This document shows, in pieces, positions 4,877-10,268 of a DNA stretch of 10,268 bases. The position numbers and the translations under genes were made by a program. Source of the stretch: an uncultured Butyrivibrio sp. GTDB lineage: Bacteria; Bacillota; Clostridia; Lachnospirales; Lachnospiraceae. The stretch covers positions 1 through 10,268 of the forward strand of contig CAJTON010000002.1 in the NCBI GenBank assembly GCA_910577605.1, read 5' to 3'. Below the pieces are notes generated by a model. That model searched no databases and was not told where the DNA came from. It was given only the letters and a program-made list of their open reading frames with translations. Numbering within the stretch: position 1 is the stretch's first letter; each line of letters opens with the position of its first letter.

Positions 4877-6208
4877 CATTTTCTTTCCTTTCGTCTTAAA
4901 ATAAACAGCCGCCAAAAAAACGGCGCACACCGCCCATATTACCGGCTCCGTAAAAACAACGCCCTTGTACTTAAACGCCGGTATCACCAAAGCGCATGAC
5001 AGCGCTTTTCCCGCAAGCTCTATTCCGCCTGACAGTACGGGCGCCGTTTTGTATCCCATCGCCTGCATAGAATTACGAAGCACAAACAGTATTCCGAGCG
5101 GAAAGAAAAAAACCGTGCATATTTTCAGATTATATACAGCGTTTTCTATAATCTCCGCATTCCCGGTCCCGGTTAGCATACGAATAAACGTTTTGCCTCC
5201 CGTAAACGCCGCGGCCGCCGCTATAATCGACCACGCAAGCTCGATCCACAGTACCCGCTTCATCGCGCTTCGTATCCTGCCAAACAGCCTCGCCCCAAAA
5301 TTCTGTCCGACAAAAATGGCGCAGGCGTTAGCTATCGCCTGCAAGGGCATCATAAGAAATTCAAATATCCGTCTTGACGCGGTGTGCGCGGTTATATACT
5401 CCTTTCCCAGATTGTTTATGCTCTTTTGCAGGATGATCGAGCCAAGGGCAAGCACCGAGGACATTATTCCCATCGAAAATCCAGTCGAAAGCATTTCCTT
5501 CGCAAGCGCTTTCGATATATGCCAATCCTTGACTGACGGCATATATATTCCGTACCTTCTTATTATGTATATCGCGCAGAATACCGCGGAAACAGTCTGC
5601 GACGCGACCGTCGCAAACGCGGCTCCCGCCACTCCCATATCAAGCCCCGCGATAAACAGGAAATCAAGCGCAATATTTAACAGGCACGAGGCTATAAGAA
5701 AATACAGCGGTGTGCGGCTGTTTCCTACCGCCCTCATAAATCCCGCGCACATATTATAAGCGACCGTCGCTGTCATTCCCGCCAGGATTATAAAAATATA
5801 GCGGTGCGACATCTCCGATATGTCATTCGGAGTGTCCAGCATATCCAGAAGAAAACGCGCAAACGGAAGTACCGCGGCCGTTAAAATAACCGTCGTAGCA
5901 GCGTTCAGTATAACCGCCGCGGCAACTGCTTTTCTCATTCTGACGGTATCCTTCGAGCCGAAAATCTGAGCCATAACTACGCCGAAACCGTTGTTCATCC
6001 CGTTTGCAAAATAGATCAGCACGGAATACAGAGCCGCCGTCGCACCGATCGCCGCTATCGCGTCGTCGCCCAAACAGTGTCCCGCTATCATTGTGTCCAC
6101 GATATTGTACGCCTGCATAAAAAGTGTTTCTACAAAAAGCGGAACCGCAAAATATATTATAACCTTCAGAGGTGTTCCCTCTGTCATGTCATTTGTCCGT
6201 GCCTTCAT
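4865..6208 (-). CDS. MATE-family efflux transporter
   Basis: This 447-residue inner-membrane antiporter should expel small, often cationic or aromatic compounds in exchange for Na+ or H+. It has the family layout of twelve helices in two related halves. The N-terminal T-E-G-x-P-L-K-V-I-I-Y-F-A-V-P-L begins helix 1, followed by Q-A-Y-N-I-V-D-T-M-I-A-G (32-43) and G-F-G-V-V-M-A-Q-x-F-G (74-84), which are typical of clostridial MATE proteins. The second half carries Q-N-F-G-A-R. Length is normal. The ATG at 6208 is preceded by AAAGGGGAGA. It lies 11 nt after the acetyltransferase stop, so the two are almost certainly one transcript. Its TGA lies inside the 3' end of the convergent membrane-protein gene, with no room for a normal terminator. 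The substrate is unknown; the neighbouring acetyltransferase suggests an acetylated product may be among them. Confidence 0.94.
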   Translation of the reverse strand: MKARTNDMTEGTPLKVIIYFAVPLFVETLFMQAYNIVDTMIAGHCLGDDAIAAIGATAALYSVLIYFANGMNNGFGVVMAQIFGSKDTVRMRKAVAAAVILNAATTVILTAAVLPFARFLLDMLDTPNDISEMSHRYIFIILAGMTATVAYNMCAGFMRAVGNSRTPLYFLIASCLLNIALDFLFIAGLDMGVAGAAFATVASQTVSAVFCAIYIIRRYGIYMPSVKDWHISKALAKEMLSTGFSMGIMSSVLALGSIILQKSINNLGKEYITAHTASRRIFEFLMMPLQAIANACAIFVGQNFGARLFGRIRSAMKRVLWIELAWSIIAAAAAFTGGKTFIRMLTGTGNAEIIENAVYNLKICTVFFFPLGILFVLRNSMQAMGYKTAPVLSGGIELAGKALSCALVIPAFKYKGVVFTEPVIWAVCAVFLAAVYFKTKGKKMSVN

Positions 6209-6219
6209 AGCTCTCCCCT

Positions 6220-6828
6220 TTAATCAAGCTCTATCCTTCTGTCCTTAAAGTAAAATTCTCTGTCATGCTCGTTGATTTCACGCATTACGCGGCACGGGTT
6301 CCCGAAAGCCACGACATCCGGCGGTATATCCCTTGTGACGACGCTGCCCGCACCTATGACAGTGTTATCTCCGATCGAAACGCCCGGCAGGATTATCGCG
6401 CCCGCACCTATCCAGCAATTCCTGCCGATATGGACAGGCATATTATACTGATACACCTGTTCGCGAAGCTTTGGCAGAATCGGGTGTCCCGCCGTGGCAA
6501 CGGTAACATTCGGTCCGAACATTGTGTAATCGCCCACATAGATATGAGTATCGTCCACGCAGGTCAGATGGTAATTGGCGTACACCATTTTCCCGAAGTG
6601 GCAGTGCCTTCCGCCAAAATTTGAATAAAAAGGCGCTTCAATATATACTCCTTCGCCGCACTCCGCAAGCATCTGTCTGAGCATACCGCTTCTCTTCTCC
6701 GTCTCCGACGGCTTTGTCAGATTATATTCGCAGAGCATATCCTGATAAGCAAGCTGTTCTTTCATTATTTCCTCGTCGTTAGGAAAATAAAGCTCGCCCG
6801 TATGAAGTTTCTCTTTCATTCCACCCAT
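6220..6828 (-). CDS. Sugar O-acetyltransferase (LacA/Maa type, left-handed beta-helix)
   Basis: The 202-residue cytoplasmic trimer should move an acetyl group from acetyl-CoA to a hydroxyl of a sugar such as maltose, glucose or a galactoside. The N-terminal helical Mac domain (M-K-E-K-L-H-T-G-E-L-Y, 4-14) is followed by hexapeptide repeats that form the beta-helix. Visible pieces are E-A-P-F-Y-S-N-F-G (64-72), N-Y-H-L-T-C-V-D-D (85-93), then the catalytic histidine in T-A-G-H-P-I (H115) and I-G-R-N-C-W-I-G-A-G-A-I-I-L-P-G-V-S-I-G (134-153). The C-terminal G-N-P-C-R-V-M-R is also standard. The frame extends 7 codons upstream, but GAGGT at 6835-6839, 6 nt before ATG 6828, fixes this start. It is the first gene of a pair with the MATE exporter and is divergent from the AraC-type regulator, which probably controls it. 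The acceptor cannot be read from the sequence. Confidence 0.95.
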   Translation of the reverse strand: MGGMKEKLHTGELYFPNDEEIMKEQLAYQDMLCEYNLTKPSETEKRSGMLRQMLAECGEGVYIEAPFYSNFGGRHCHFGKMVYANYHLTCVDDTHIYVGDYTMFGPNVTVATAGHPILPKLREQVYQYNMPVHIGRNCWIGAGAIILPGVSIGDNTVIGAGSVVTRDIPPDVVAFGNPCRVMREINEHDREFYFKDRRIELD

Positions 6829-6859
6829 AATTTTACCTCGCTTATGCACTTATTTTTAT

Positions 6860-6888
6860 ATATTAACCATATAAATTCCGGCTTTAAA
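6860..6888 (-). promoter_or_regulatory. Predicted promoter of the acetyltransferase-MATE pair
   Basis: The minus-strand -35 TTTAAA (6883-6888) is 17 bp from -10 TAATAT (6860-6865). The same palindromic TTTAAA can act as the -35 of the divergent regulator gene. Confidence 0.4.
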
Positions 6889-6901
6889 ATTCTTTCGGAA
6901 T
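6875..6901. promoter_or_regulatory. Inverted repeat over the shared -35, candidate operator
   Basis: ATTCCG (6875-6880) and CGGAAT (6896-6901) are perfect inverted copies 15 bp apart, about 2.5 helical turns start to start would be 21 bp (two turns). They bracket the TTTAAA shared by both predicted promoters, so one bound dimer could affect both directions. AraC-family proteins more often bind direct repeats, so the binder is uncertain. Confidence 0.35.
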
Positions 6902-6911
6902 AGCTTATAAT
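6883..6911 (+). promoter_or_regulatory. Predicted promoter of the AraC-family regulator
   Basis: -35 TTTAAA (6883-6888) and consensus -10 TATAAT (6906-6911) with 17 bp between. Transcription would begin near 6918, about 30 nt before the start codon. Confidence 0.5.
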
Positions 6912-6947
6912 AATATAACAATCTTCTTTATATGTGGGGGAAACTAT

Positions 6948-7898
6948 ATGAATACCAAAAAATACTACTGTTCCGCTTTCAATGCAGACTCGTCGGAAAC
7001 CGTCGCGTATAACAATCCGCGCTTTCCAGCATATGTCAGATACGGCTTCCTTTCCTCATATCCCGATTATACAGCCATAAGCCACTGGCACTCCGACCTC
7101 GAATTTATACTTATCAAAAAAGGAAAAATGATGTACAACGTAAACGGCGAACTTATAGAACTGCCTACAGACTGCGGCATTATGGTGAACAGCAGACAGC
7201 TTCATTACGGATTTTCCACGGAATACGGCGAATGCGAGTTTATCTGTATTCTTCTCTCCACTGAACTGCTGCGCGGCAACGAATGGTTCTATCAGAATTA
7301 TATAGAAACGGTAACGGCAAACTCCCCCGTTCCTTATCTGTATCTTGACCGTGGCGCAGATGTGGCGGTGTTGGACAGACTCGATAAAATATATACTTCC
7401 TTCGGAAATGAACCCGATACTCCGGCTGCATATTTTGAACTGGTTGAAGATTTTGCGTCAATAATGAAAATATTATACGATAAACTTAACGTCACCCACA
7501 GCACGCCTGCCAAAGAATCCTCAGAACTTACGGCGTTAAGGAACATTATCACATACATAGACGAACATTATCAGGAACGCATAACGCTTGAGGATATAGC
7601 GCTGTCAGGCTCCTGCTGCAAAAGCAAATGCTCCCTGCTTTTTAAAAAGTATCTGCGCGATACCCCTATTACATATATAACAAAGCTGCGGTTGAGAAAA
7701 AGCCTCGGAGCGCTGCTGGATTCTGACAAAAGCATAACGGATGTAGCTTACGAAAACGGCTTCTGCGGCTCCAGCTATTACTGCGAGACTTTTAAAAAAT
7801 TTTACGGTATGTCCCCCCTGGCGTACAGAAAATCAAGATACTCCTGCTCATGCGACGCCCAAGACGAACACGGCTTGACGGATCTGGAAAGCCTTTAA
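6948..7898 (+). CDS. AraC-family transcriptional regulator with cupin sensor domain
   Basis: 316 residues. The N-terminal half holds a cupin-type ligand domain, with H-W-H-S-D-L-E-F (46-53), I-L-I-K-K-G-K-M-M-Y-x-V-N-G (54-67) and L-P-x-D-C-G-I-M-V-N-S-x-Q-L-H (72-86). The C-terminal part (about 195-296) is the double helix-turn-helix DNA-binding domain: I-T-L-E-D-I-A-L-S-G then L-F-K-K-Y-L-x-x-T-P-I-T-Y-I, and I-T-D-V-A-Y-E-N-G-F with the signature F-K-K-F-Y-G-M-S-P-L-A-Y-R-K (282-295). Such proteins usually sense a sugar or small molecule and activate neighbouring genes. The divergent acetyltransferase-MATE pair, sharing a 119-bp intergenic region, is the obvious target. A 20-residue tail after the HTH (C-S-C-D, then acidic) is of unknown use. 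The ATG is preceded by GGGGG, 7 nt away. Only 3 bp separate its stop from the convergent NSS gene. Confidence 0.94.
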   Translation: MNTKKYYCSAFNADSSETVAYNNPRFPAYVRYGFLSSYPDYTAISHWHSDLEFILIKKGKMMYNVNGELIELPTDCGIMVNSRQLHYGFSTEYGECEFICILLSTELLRGNEWFYQNYIETVTANSPVPYLYLDRGADVAVLDRLDKIYTSFGNEPDTPAAYFELVEDFASIMKILYDKLNVTHSTPAKESSELTALRNIITYIDEHYQERITLEDIALSGSCCKSKCSLLFKKYLRDTPITYITKLRLRKSLGALLDSDKSITDVAYENGFCGSSYYCETFKKFYGMSPLAYRKSRYSCSCDAQDEHGLTDLESL

Positions 7899-7901
7899 TT
7901 A

Positions 7902-9260
7902 CTAAGGGATCAGTCCCTGAATGATTATAACGATTATCAGCGCTGGCACGACAAACATGAAAAACGGCTTAAAGAAGCGAGGAAATTTCATGCCCTCTCC
8001 TTCATTGCACTCTTTGATATAGTTATCAAAGCCCCAGCCGAATTTCGTGACGCAGAAAAGCAGGAACACAAGCGAACCTATGGGCAGGAGCAGATTGCTC
8101 ACAATGAAATCCTCCGTATCGAGAATATCCCTTCCGCCTATAAGGTGAACGTTTCTCCAAAGATTATATCCCAATACACAGGGCAGGCTTGCGATAAAAA
8201 TAACCGCCGTGTTGATAATTACCGCCTTCCTTCTGCTTATACCGAACATCTCGGTGCAGAACGAAATAATATTTTCAAAAACGGCAATGACCGTAGAGAA
8301 GCTCGCAAATGTCATAAATATGAAAAACAGCGTTCCCCAGAATCTTCCGCCGGACATATTGACGAATACGTTGGGAAGAGTGACAAATATAAGCGACGGA
8401 CCTGCGTCAGGCTCAACTCCGAACGCGAAACAGGCAGGAAAAATAATAAGTCCGGAAAGTATCGCGACAAACGTATCAAGAACACAGATCTTGACCGCCT
8501 CTCCAGGAAGCGTTTTTTCTTTACTCATGTAACTGCCGAAGATCTCCATCGCCGCAATTCCGAGACTCAGCGTGAAGAACGCCTGATTCATCGCCGATGT
8601 CACCACCTTAAAGATACCGACTTCTTTGACCTTGTCCACATCGGGAATAAGATAAAAGGCAAGCCCCTTTGAAGCTCCGTCAAGTAAAGAACTGTGTACC
8701 GCCAACACGACTATCATAACAAGCAGCGCAGCCATCATAACTTTACTTACCTTTTCAATACCGTTCCGCAGCCCGCGTCCGCATACCAGAAATCCCAGAA
8801 TAACGATGATCGCCATGAACAGGATCATCTCGCCGGGAGAATCAAGCAGCTTTGAAAACACTCCGCCGACCTGCTCCACATTCATATCGGAGGTAAACGA
8901 GCCCGTCACGAACTTATAGAAATAACTCAGCATCCAACCTGAGACAGTCGTATAGTACATCATCAGCATATAACAGCCAAGCATACAGAACCATCCGTGT
9001 ATATGCCATTTTGATTTCGGCTTTTCAAGCGCCTTGTAACCAAGAACCGCGCTTTTCCCGCTTGCCCTGCCGACGGCAAGCTCCATCGTCAGGATAGGTA
9101 CTCCCATTATAACCAGAAATATAAGGTAAAGCAGCACAAATATTCCTCCGCCGTTCTGCCCCACAACATACGGAAAACGCCATACATTTCCTATTCCGAT
9201 CGCGCACCCGGCGCTTACGAGTATAAAACCTAGCCGCGACTTAAATCCTTCACGTTTCAT
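7902..9260 (-). CDS. NSS-family sodium-dependent amino acid transporter
   Basis: A 452-residue membrane symporter of the neurotransmitter:sodium symporter family (LeuT fold), expected to import an amino acid or related amine with Na+. Helix 1 carries the family signature G-x-I-L-V-S-A-G-C-A-I-G-I-G-N-V-W-R-F-P-Y (11-31), whose broken centre forms the substrate and Na1 sites, followed by N-G-G-G-x-F and P-I-L-T-M-E-L-A-V-G-R (55-65). Helix 6 has the Q-A-F-F-T-L-S-L-G-I-A region, and F-A-S-F-S-T-V-I-A-V-F-E matches helix 8 with the Na2-site serine and threonine. It has eleven or twelve helices. The frame begins earlier (9284), but GGAGGT at 9268-9273, 7 nt before ATG 9260, decides the start. 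It has its own promoter (9298-9326), with a perfect dyad between promoter and ribosome site, so it is probably regulated apart from the upstream GNAT gene. Substrate cannot be assigned. Confidence 0.95.
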   Translation of the reverse strand: MKREGFKSRLGFILVSAGCAIGIGNVWRFPYVVGQNGGGIFVLLYLIFLVIMGVPILTMELAVGRASGKSAVLGYKALEKPKSKWHIHGWFCMLGCYMLMMYYTTVSGWMLSYFYKFVTGSFTSDMNVEQVGGVFSKLLDSPGEMILFMAIIVILGFLVCGRGLRNGIEKVSKVMMAALLVMIVVLAVHSSLLDGASKGLAFYLIPDVDKVKEVGIFKVVTSAMNQAFFTLSLGIAAMEIFGSYMSKEKTLPGEAVKICVLDTFVAILSGLIIFPACFAFGVEPDAGPSLIFVTLPNVFVNMSGGRFWGTLFFIFMTFASFSTVIAVFENIISFCTEMFGISRRKAVIINTAVIFIASLPCVLGYNLWRNVHLIGGRDILDTEDFIVSNLLLPIGSLVFLLFCVTKFGWGFDNYIKECNEGEGMKFPRFFKPFFMFVVPALIIVIIIQGLIP

Positions 9261-9267
9261 ATATGGA

Positions 9268-9273
9268 ACCTCC
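9268..9273 (-). promoter_or_regulatory. Shine-Dalgarno site deciding the NSS transporter start
   Basis: GGAGGT on the minus strand is 7 nt before ATG 9258-9260. A start at 9284 would lie inside the dyad and has no ribosome site. Confidence 0.85.
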
Positions 9274-9274
9274 G

Positions 9275-9294
9275 ATAACAGCATATTCTGTTAT
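9275..9294. promoter_or_regulatory. Perfect dyad between NSS promoter and ribosome site
   Basis: ATAACAG (9275-9281) and CTGTTAT (9288-9294) are perfect inverted copies around a 6-bp spacer. The dyad begins 3 bp downstream of the -10 and ends 1 nt before GGAGGT. As DNA it would be a +1 operator; as RNA it would be a 5'-terminal hairpin touching the ribosome site. Its geometry (7-6-7, same place relative to the -10) equals that of the cold-shock dyad, but the arm sequences differ. Confidence 0.55.
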
Positions 9295-9297
9295 TTC

Positions 9298-9326
9298 ATC
9301 ATACTATACGGTAAAAAGATTTTCAA
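9298..9326 (-). promoter_or_regulatory. Predicted sigma-A promoter of the NSS transporter gene
   Basis: Minus-strand -35 TTGAAA (9321-9326) and -10 TATGAT (9298-9303) are 17 bp apart, each five of six consensus bases. A further inverted repeat, CGGTAA (9309-9314) with TTACCG (9334-9339), brackets the -35. Confidence 0.65.
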
Positions 9327-9344
9327 TACATACTTACCGCACCG

Positions 9345-9746
9345 CTATTTATTCTGAATCATTATGACGAATCTCTCGTCCATATGGTCAAAACCGTTCT
9401 GCTTATAATACTCGATAAGTCCGGCGTTCTCCGCGACCAGAAGAATATACAGATAATCCTTGTACTTCTCTTTTATACGGTCTAACAGTTCTCTGCCGAT
9501 CCCCGCGCCCTGATATTCGGGCGCGACGCAGAGGTAATGAACATAAGAAGTAAGCTCCCCGTCGTCTATCGCGTTTATCAGACCGACCAGTTTATCGCCG
9601 TCCCACGCCGTAAATACGGTCTCACAGTTATCCAGCGCCTTTTTCGCCCTCTCCGGATAATTGCCGGAAAGCCAGTCCACCGAAAGGAAAAGCTCCTCGA
9701 CCTCCTCAGCCGTAAAATTCCTGTCGTCCCTGTATGTGATCTGCAT
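9345..9746 (-). CDS. GNAT-family N-acetyltransferase
   Basis: A single-domain enzyme of 133 residues that should use acetyl-CoA to acetylate an amine on an unknown substrate. Motif A, the pyrophosphate-binding loop, is clear: L-C-V-A-P-E-Y-Q-G-A-G-I-G-R-E-L-L (72-88). Motif B follows as L-V-A-E-N-A-G-L-I-E-Y-Y-K-Q-N-G-F (103-119), with the N and Y expected near CoA. The N-terminal strand-helix region (1-60) is complete and length is normal for a minimal GNAT. AGGAGG at 9754-9759 is 7 nt before ATG 9746. It lies upstream of the NSS gene on the same strand, 84 nt away, but that gene has its own promoter. No clear terminator lies between them, so readthrough into the transporter is possible. Confidence 0.93.
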   Translation of the reverse strand: MQITYRDDRNFTAEEVEELFLSVDWLSGNYPERAKKALDNCETVFTAWDGDKLVGLINAIDDGELTSYVHYLCVAPEYQGAGIGRELLDRIKEKYKDYLYILLVAENAGLIEYYKQNGFDHMDERFVIMIQNK

Positions 9747-9791
9747 TGTTCATCCTCCTGTTTTTTATTTCTTCCGGCTAAAACTGCATAT

Positions 9792-9820
9792 ATATTAACA
9801 TATCCGCCGCCCTCTATCAA
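9792..9820 (-). promoter_or_regulatory. Predicted promoter of the small GNAT gene
   Basis: Minus-strand -35 TTGATA (9815-9820) and -10 TAATAT (9792-9797) with 17 bp between, about 40 nt upstream of the start codon. Confidence 0.45.
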
Positions 9821-9860
9821 CACGTTTTAATTTTACCGCGTCATTAAAGCCCTAACGTTA

Positions 9861-9890
9861 TTGACTTCGCAAAACACGATATGCTAACAT
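9861..9890 (+). promoter_or_regulatory. Predicted promoter of the right-edge gene
   Basis: -35 TTGACT (9861-9866) and -10 TAACAT (9885-9890) with 18 bp between, about 25 nt upstream of the start codon's leader. It is back to back with the GNAT promoter in the shared 174-bp intergenic region. Confidence 0.4.
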
Positions 9891-9920
9891 GAATCAGGAT
9901 ATTTTTGCGGAGGTATCAGA

Positions 9921-10268
9921 ATGATATACGAAATTACGGACACGGATAAAGTTTCGGCAATATTTGACGGCTGGGACGAAACGCTTATCTGGTCGTGTTT
10001 ACAGGTAATTATGGGAAAAATATACGCCGACGACGCCGGCAGTCCTCAATCCGCGGCAGCGGTTCTCGGAGACTTCATATTTCTGGCAGGAAAACCTAAC
10101 GCGGAATTTGCCGAAGGCGTACTAAAGCAGAGCGGTGAGGATTTTATGCTTATCGTCCCGCAAAACGAAGCGTGGACCGATGCTGTCACGGAATTTTACG
10201 GCAGCGACGCGACCGTGGTTTCCCGTTACGCCATAAAAAAGGAGCCCGGTATTTTTGACAGGGATAAA
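9921..10268 (+). CDS. GNAT_acetyltran-type protein (PF12746-like), 3' part outside window
   Basis: The first 116 codons of a gene that stays open to the right edge. ATG 9921 follows GGAGGT (9909-9914) by 6 nt. The N-terminal pattern resembles the GNAT_acetyltran family of Bacillota, proteins of about 250-270 residues: F-D-G-W-D-E-T-L-I-W-S-C-L-Q-x-x-M-G-K-I-Y-A-D (15-37), then P-Q-S-A-A-A-V-L-G-D-F-I-F-L-A-G-K-P (42-59). In that family the N-terminal half is a divergent domain and the CoA-binding GNAT half follows, so the catalytic part lies beyond this window. Substrate and pathway are unknown. It is divergent from the small GNAT gene, but the two proteins are not similar copies over the visible part. 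Confidence 0.8.
   Translation, partial: MIYEITDTDKVSAIFDGWDETLIWSCLQVIMGKIYADDAGSPQSAAAVLGDFIFLAGKPNAEFAEGVLKQSGEDFMLIVPQNEAWTDAVTEFYGSDATVVSRYAIKKEPGIFDRDK

Noticed and set aside
4965..5759. 264-codon plus-strand frame opposite the MATE gene
   Set aside because: Long, but exactly antisense to conserved MATE helices; no ribosome site and no recognisable domain.
7605..7810. Cysteine-rich helix-turn-helix of the AraC regulator as a redox sensor
   Set aside because: Cysteines at S-K-C type positions are common in clostridial AraC HTH domains; nothing here shows a redox role.
7905..7919. Hairpin AGGGA/TCCCT just after the AraC stop as a terminator
   Set aside because: Only a 5-bp stem, no T run follows, and it lies inside the NSS coding sequence.
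8145..8672. Plus-strand frame opposite the NSS transporter
   Set aside because: Strongly basic translation (K, R, N) typical of antisense to a hydrophobic membrane protein.
9345..10268. Two neighbouring acetyltransferases as a tandem duplication
   Set aside because: The small GNAT and the right-edge protein share no visible similarity over the part in the window and differ in family and orientation.

Overview
The window reads as the chromosome of a mid-GC member of the Clostridia (Bacillota), probably a gut-type anaerobe. The reasons are strong GGAGG-type Shine-Dalgarno sites on almost every gene, a TTG start, a small 65-residue cold-shock protein, Hsp33 beside a YqeM-like methyltransferase, a clostridial NMT1/THI5-type binding protein, and densely packed genes with several convergent ends that touch or overlap. 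Species cannot be told from this sequence.

Left edge (1-640): an AT-rich tail of what looks like a large serine recombinase stops at TAG TAA (151-156). It is followed in the same reading frame by the headless C-terminal part of an ABC-transporter substrate-binding protein. G+C changes sharply across this point (about 32% over 1-153, about 58% over 181-240). The simplest reading is the right-hand end of an integrative element that landed in the binding-protein gene. A hairpin terminator at 600-640 closes the region.

Region 2 (662-3915, all minus strand): a methyltransferase and hslO (Hsp33) form a tight pair 2 nt apart. Downstream are a cold-shock gene with its own promoter and terminator, and a multi-pass membrane protein of unknown role. 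An 18-bp unit is repeated three times plus a part exactly over the hslO stop codon.

Region 3 (3866-7898): a two-helix membrane protein of unknown function is transcribed divergently from the methyltransferase through overlapping promoters. It meets a MATE exporter tail to tail with a 12-bp overlap. The MATE gene is co-transcribed with a LacA/Maa-type sugar O-acetyltransferase, and an AraC-family regulator is divergent from that pair. Acetyltransferase, exporter and regulator look like one locally controlled unit, perhaps acetylating and exporting a sugar or small molecule (inference).

Region 4 (7902-10268): an NSS-family sodium-coupled amino acid transporter with its own well-formed promoter, a small GNAT acetyltransferase, and the first 116 codons of a second, different GNAT-type protein that runs off the window.

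No tRNA, rRNA, CRISPR array, phage gene or known defence or biosynthetic system was seen. The points most worth a second look are the recombinase/binding-protein junction, the stop-codon tandem repeat at hslO, a matching dyad at the predicted transcript start of both the cold-shock and NSS genes, and the acetyltransferase-MATE-AraC unit. Promoter calls rest on hexamer matches and spacing read by eye.
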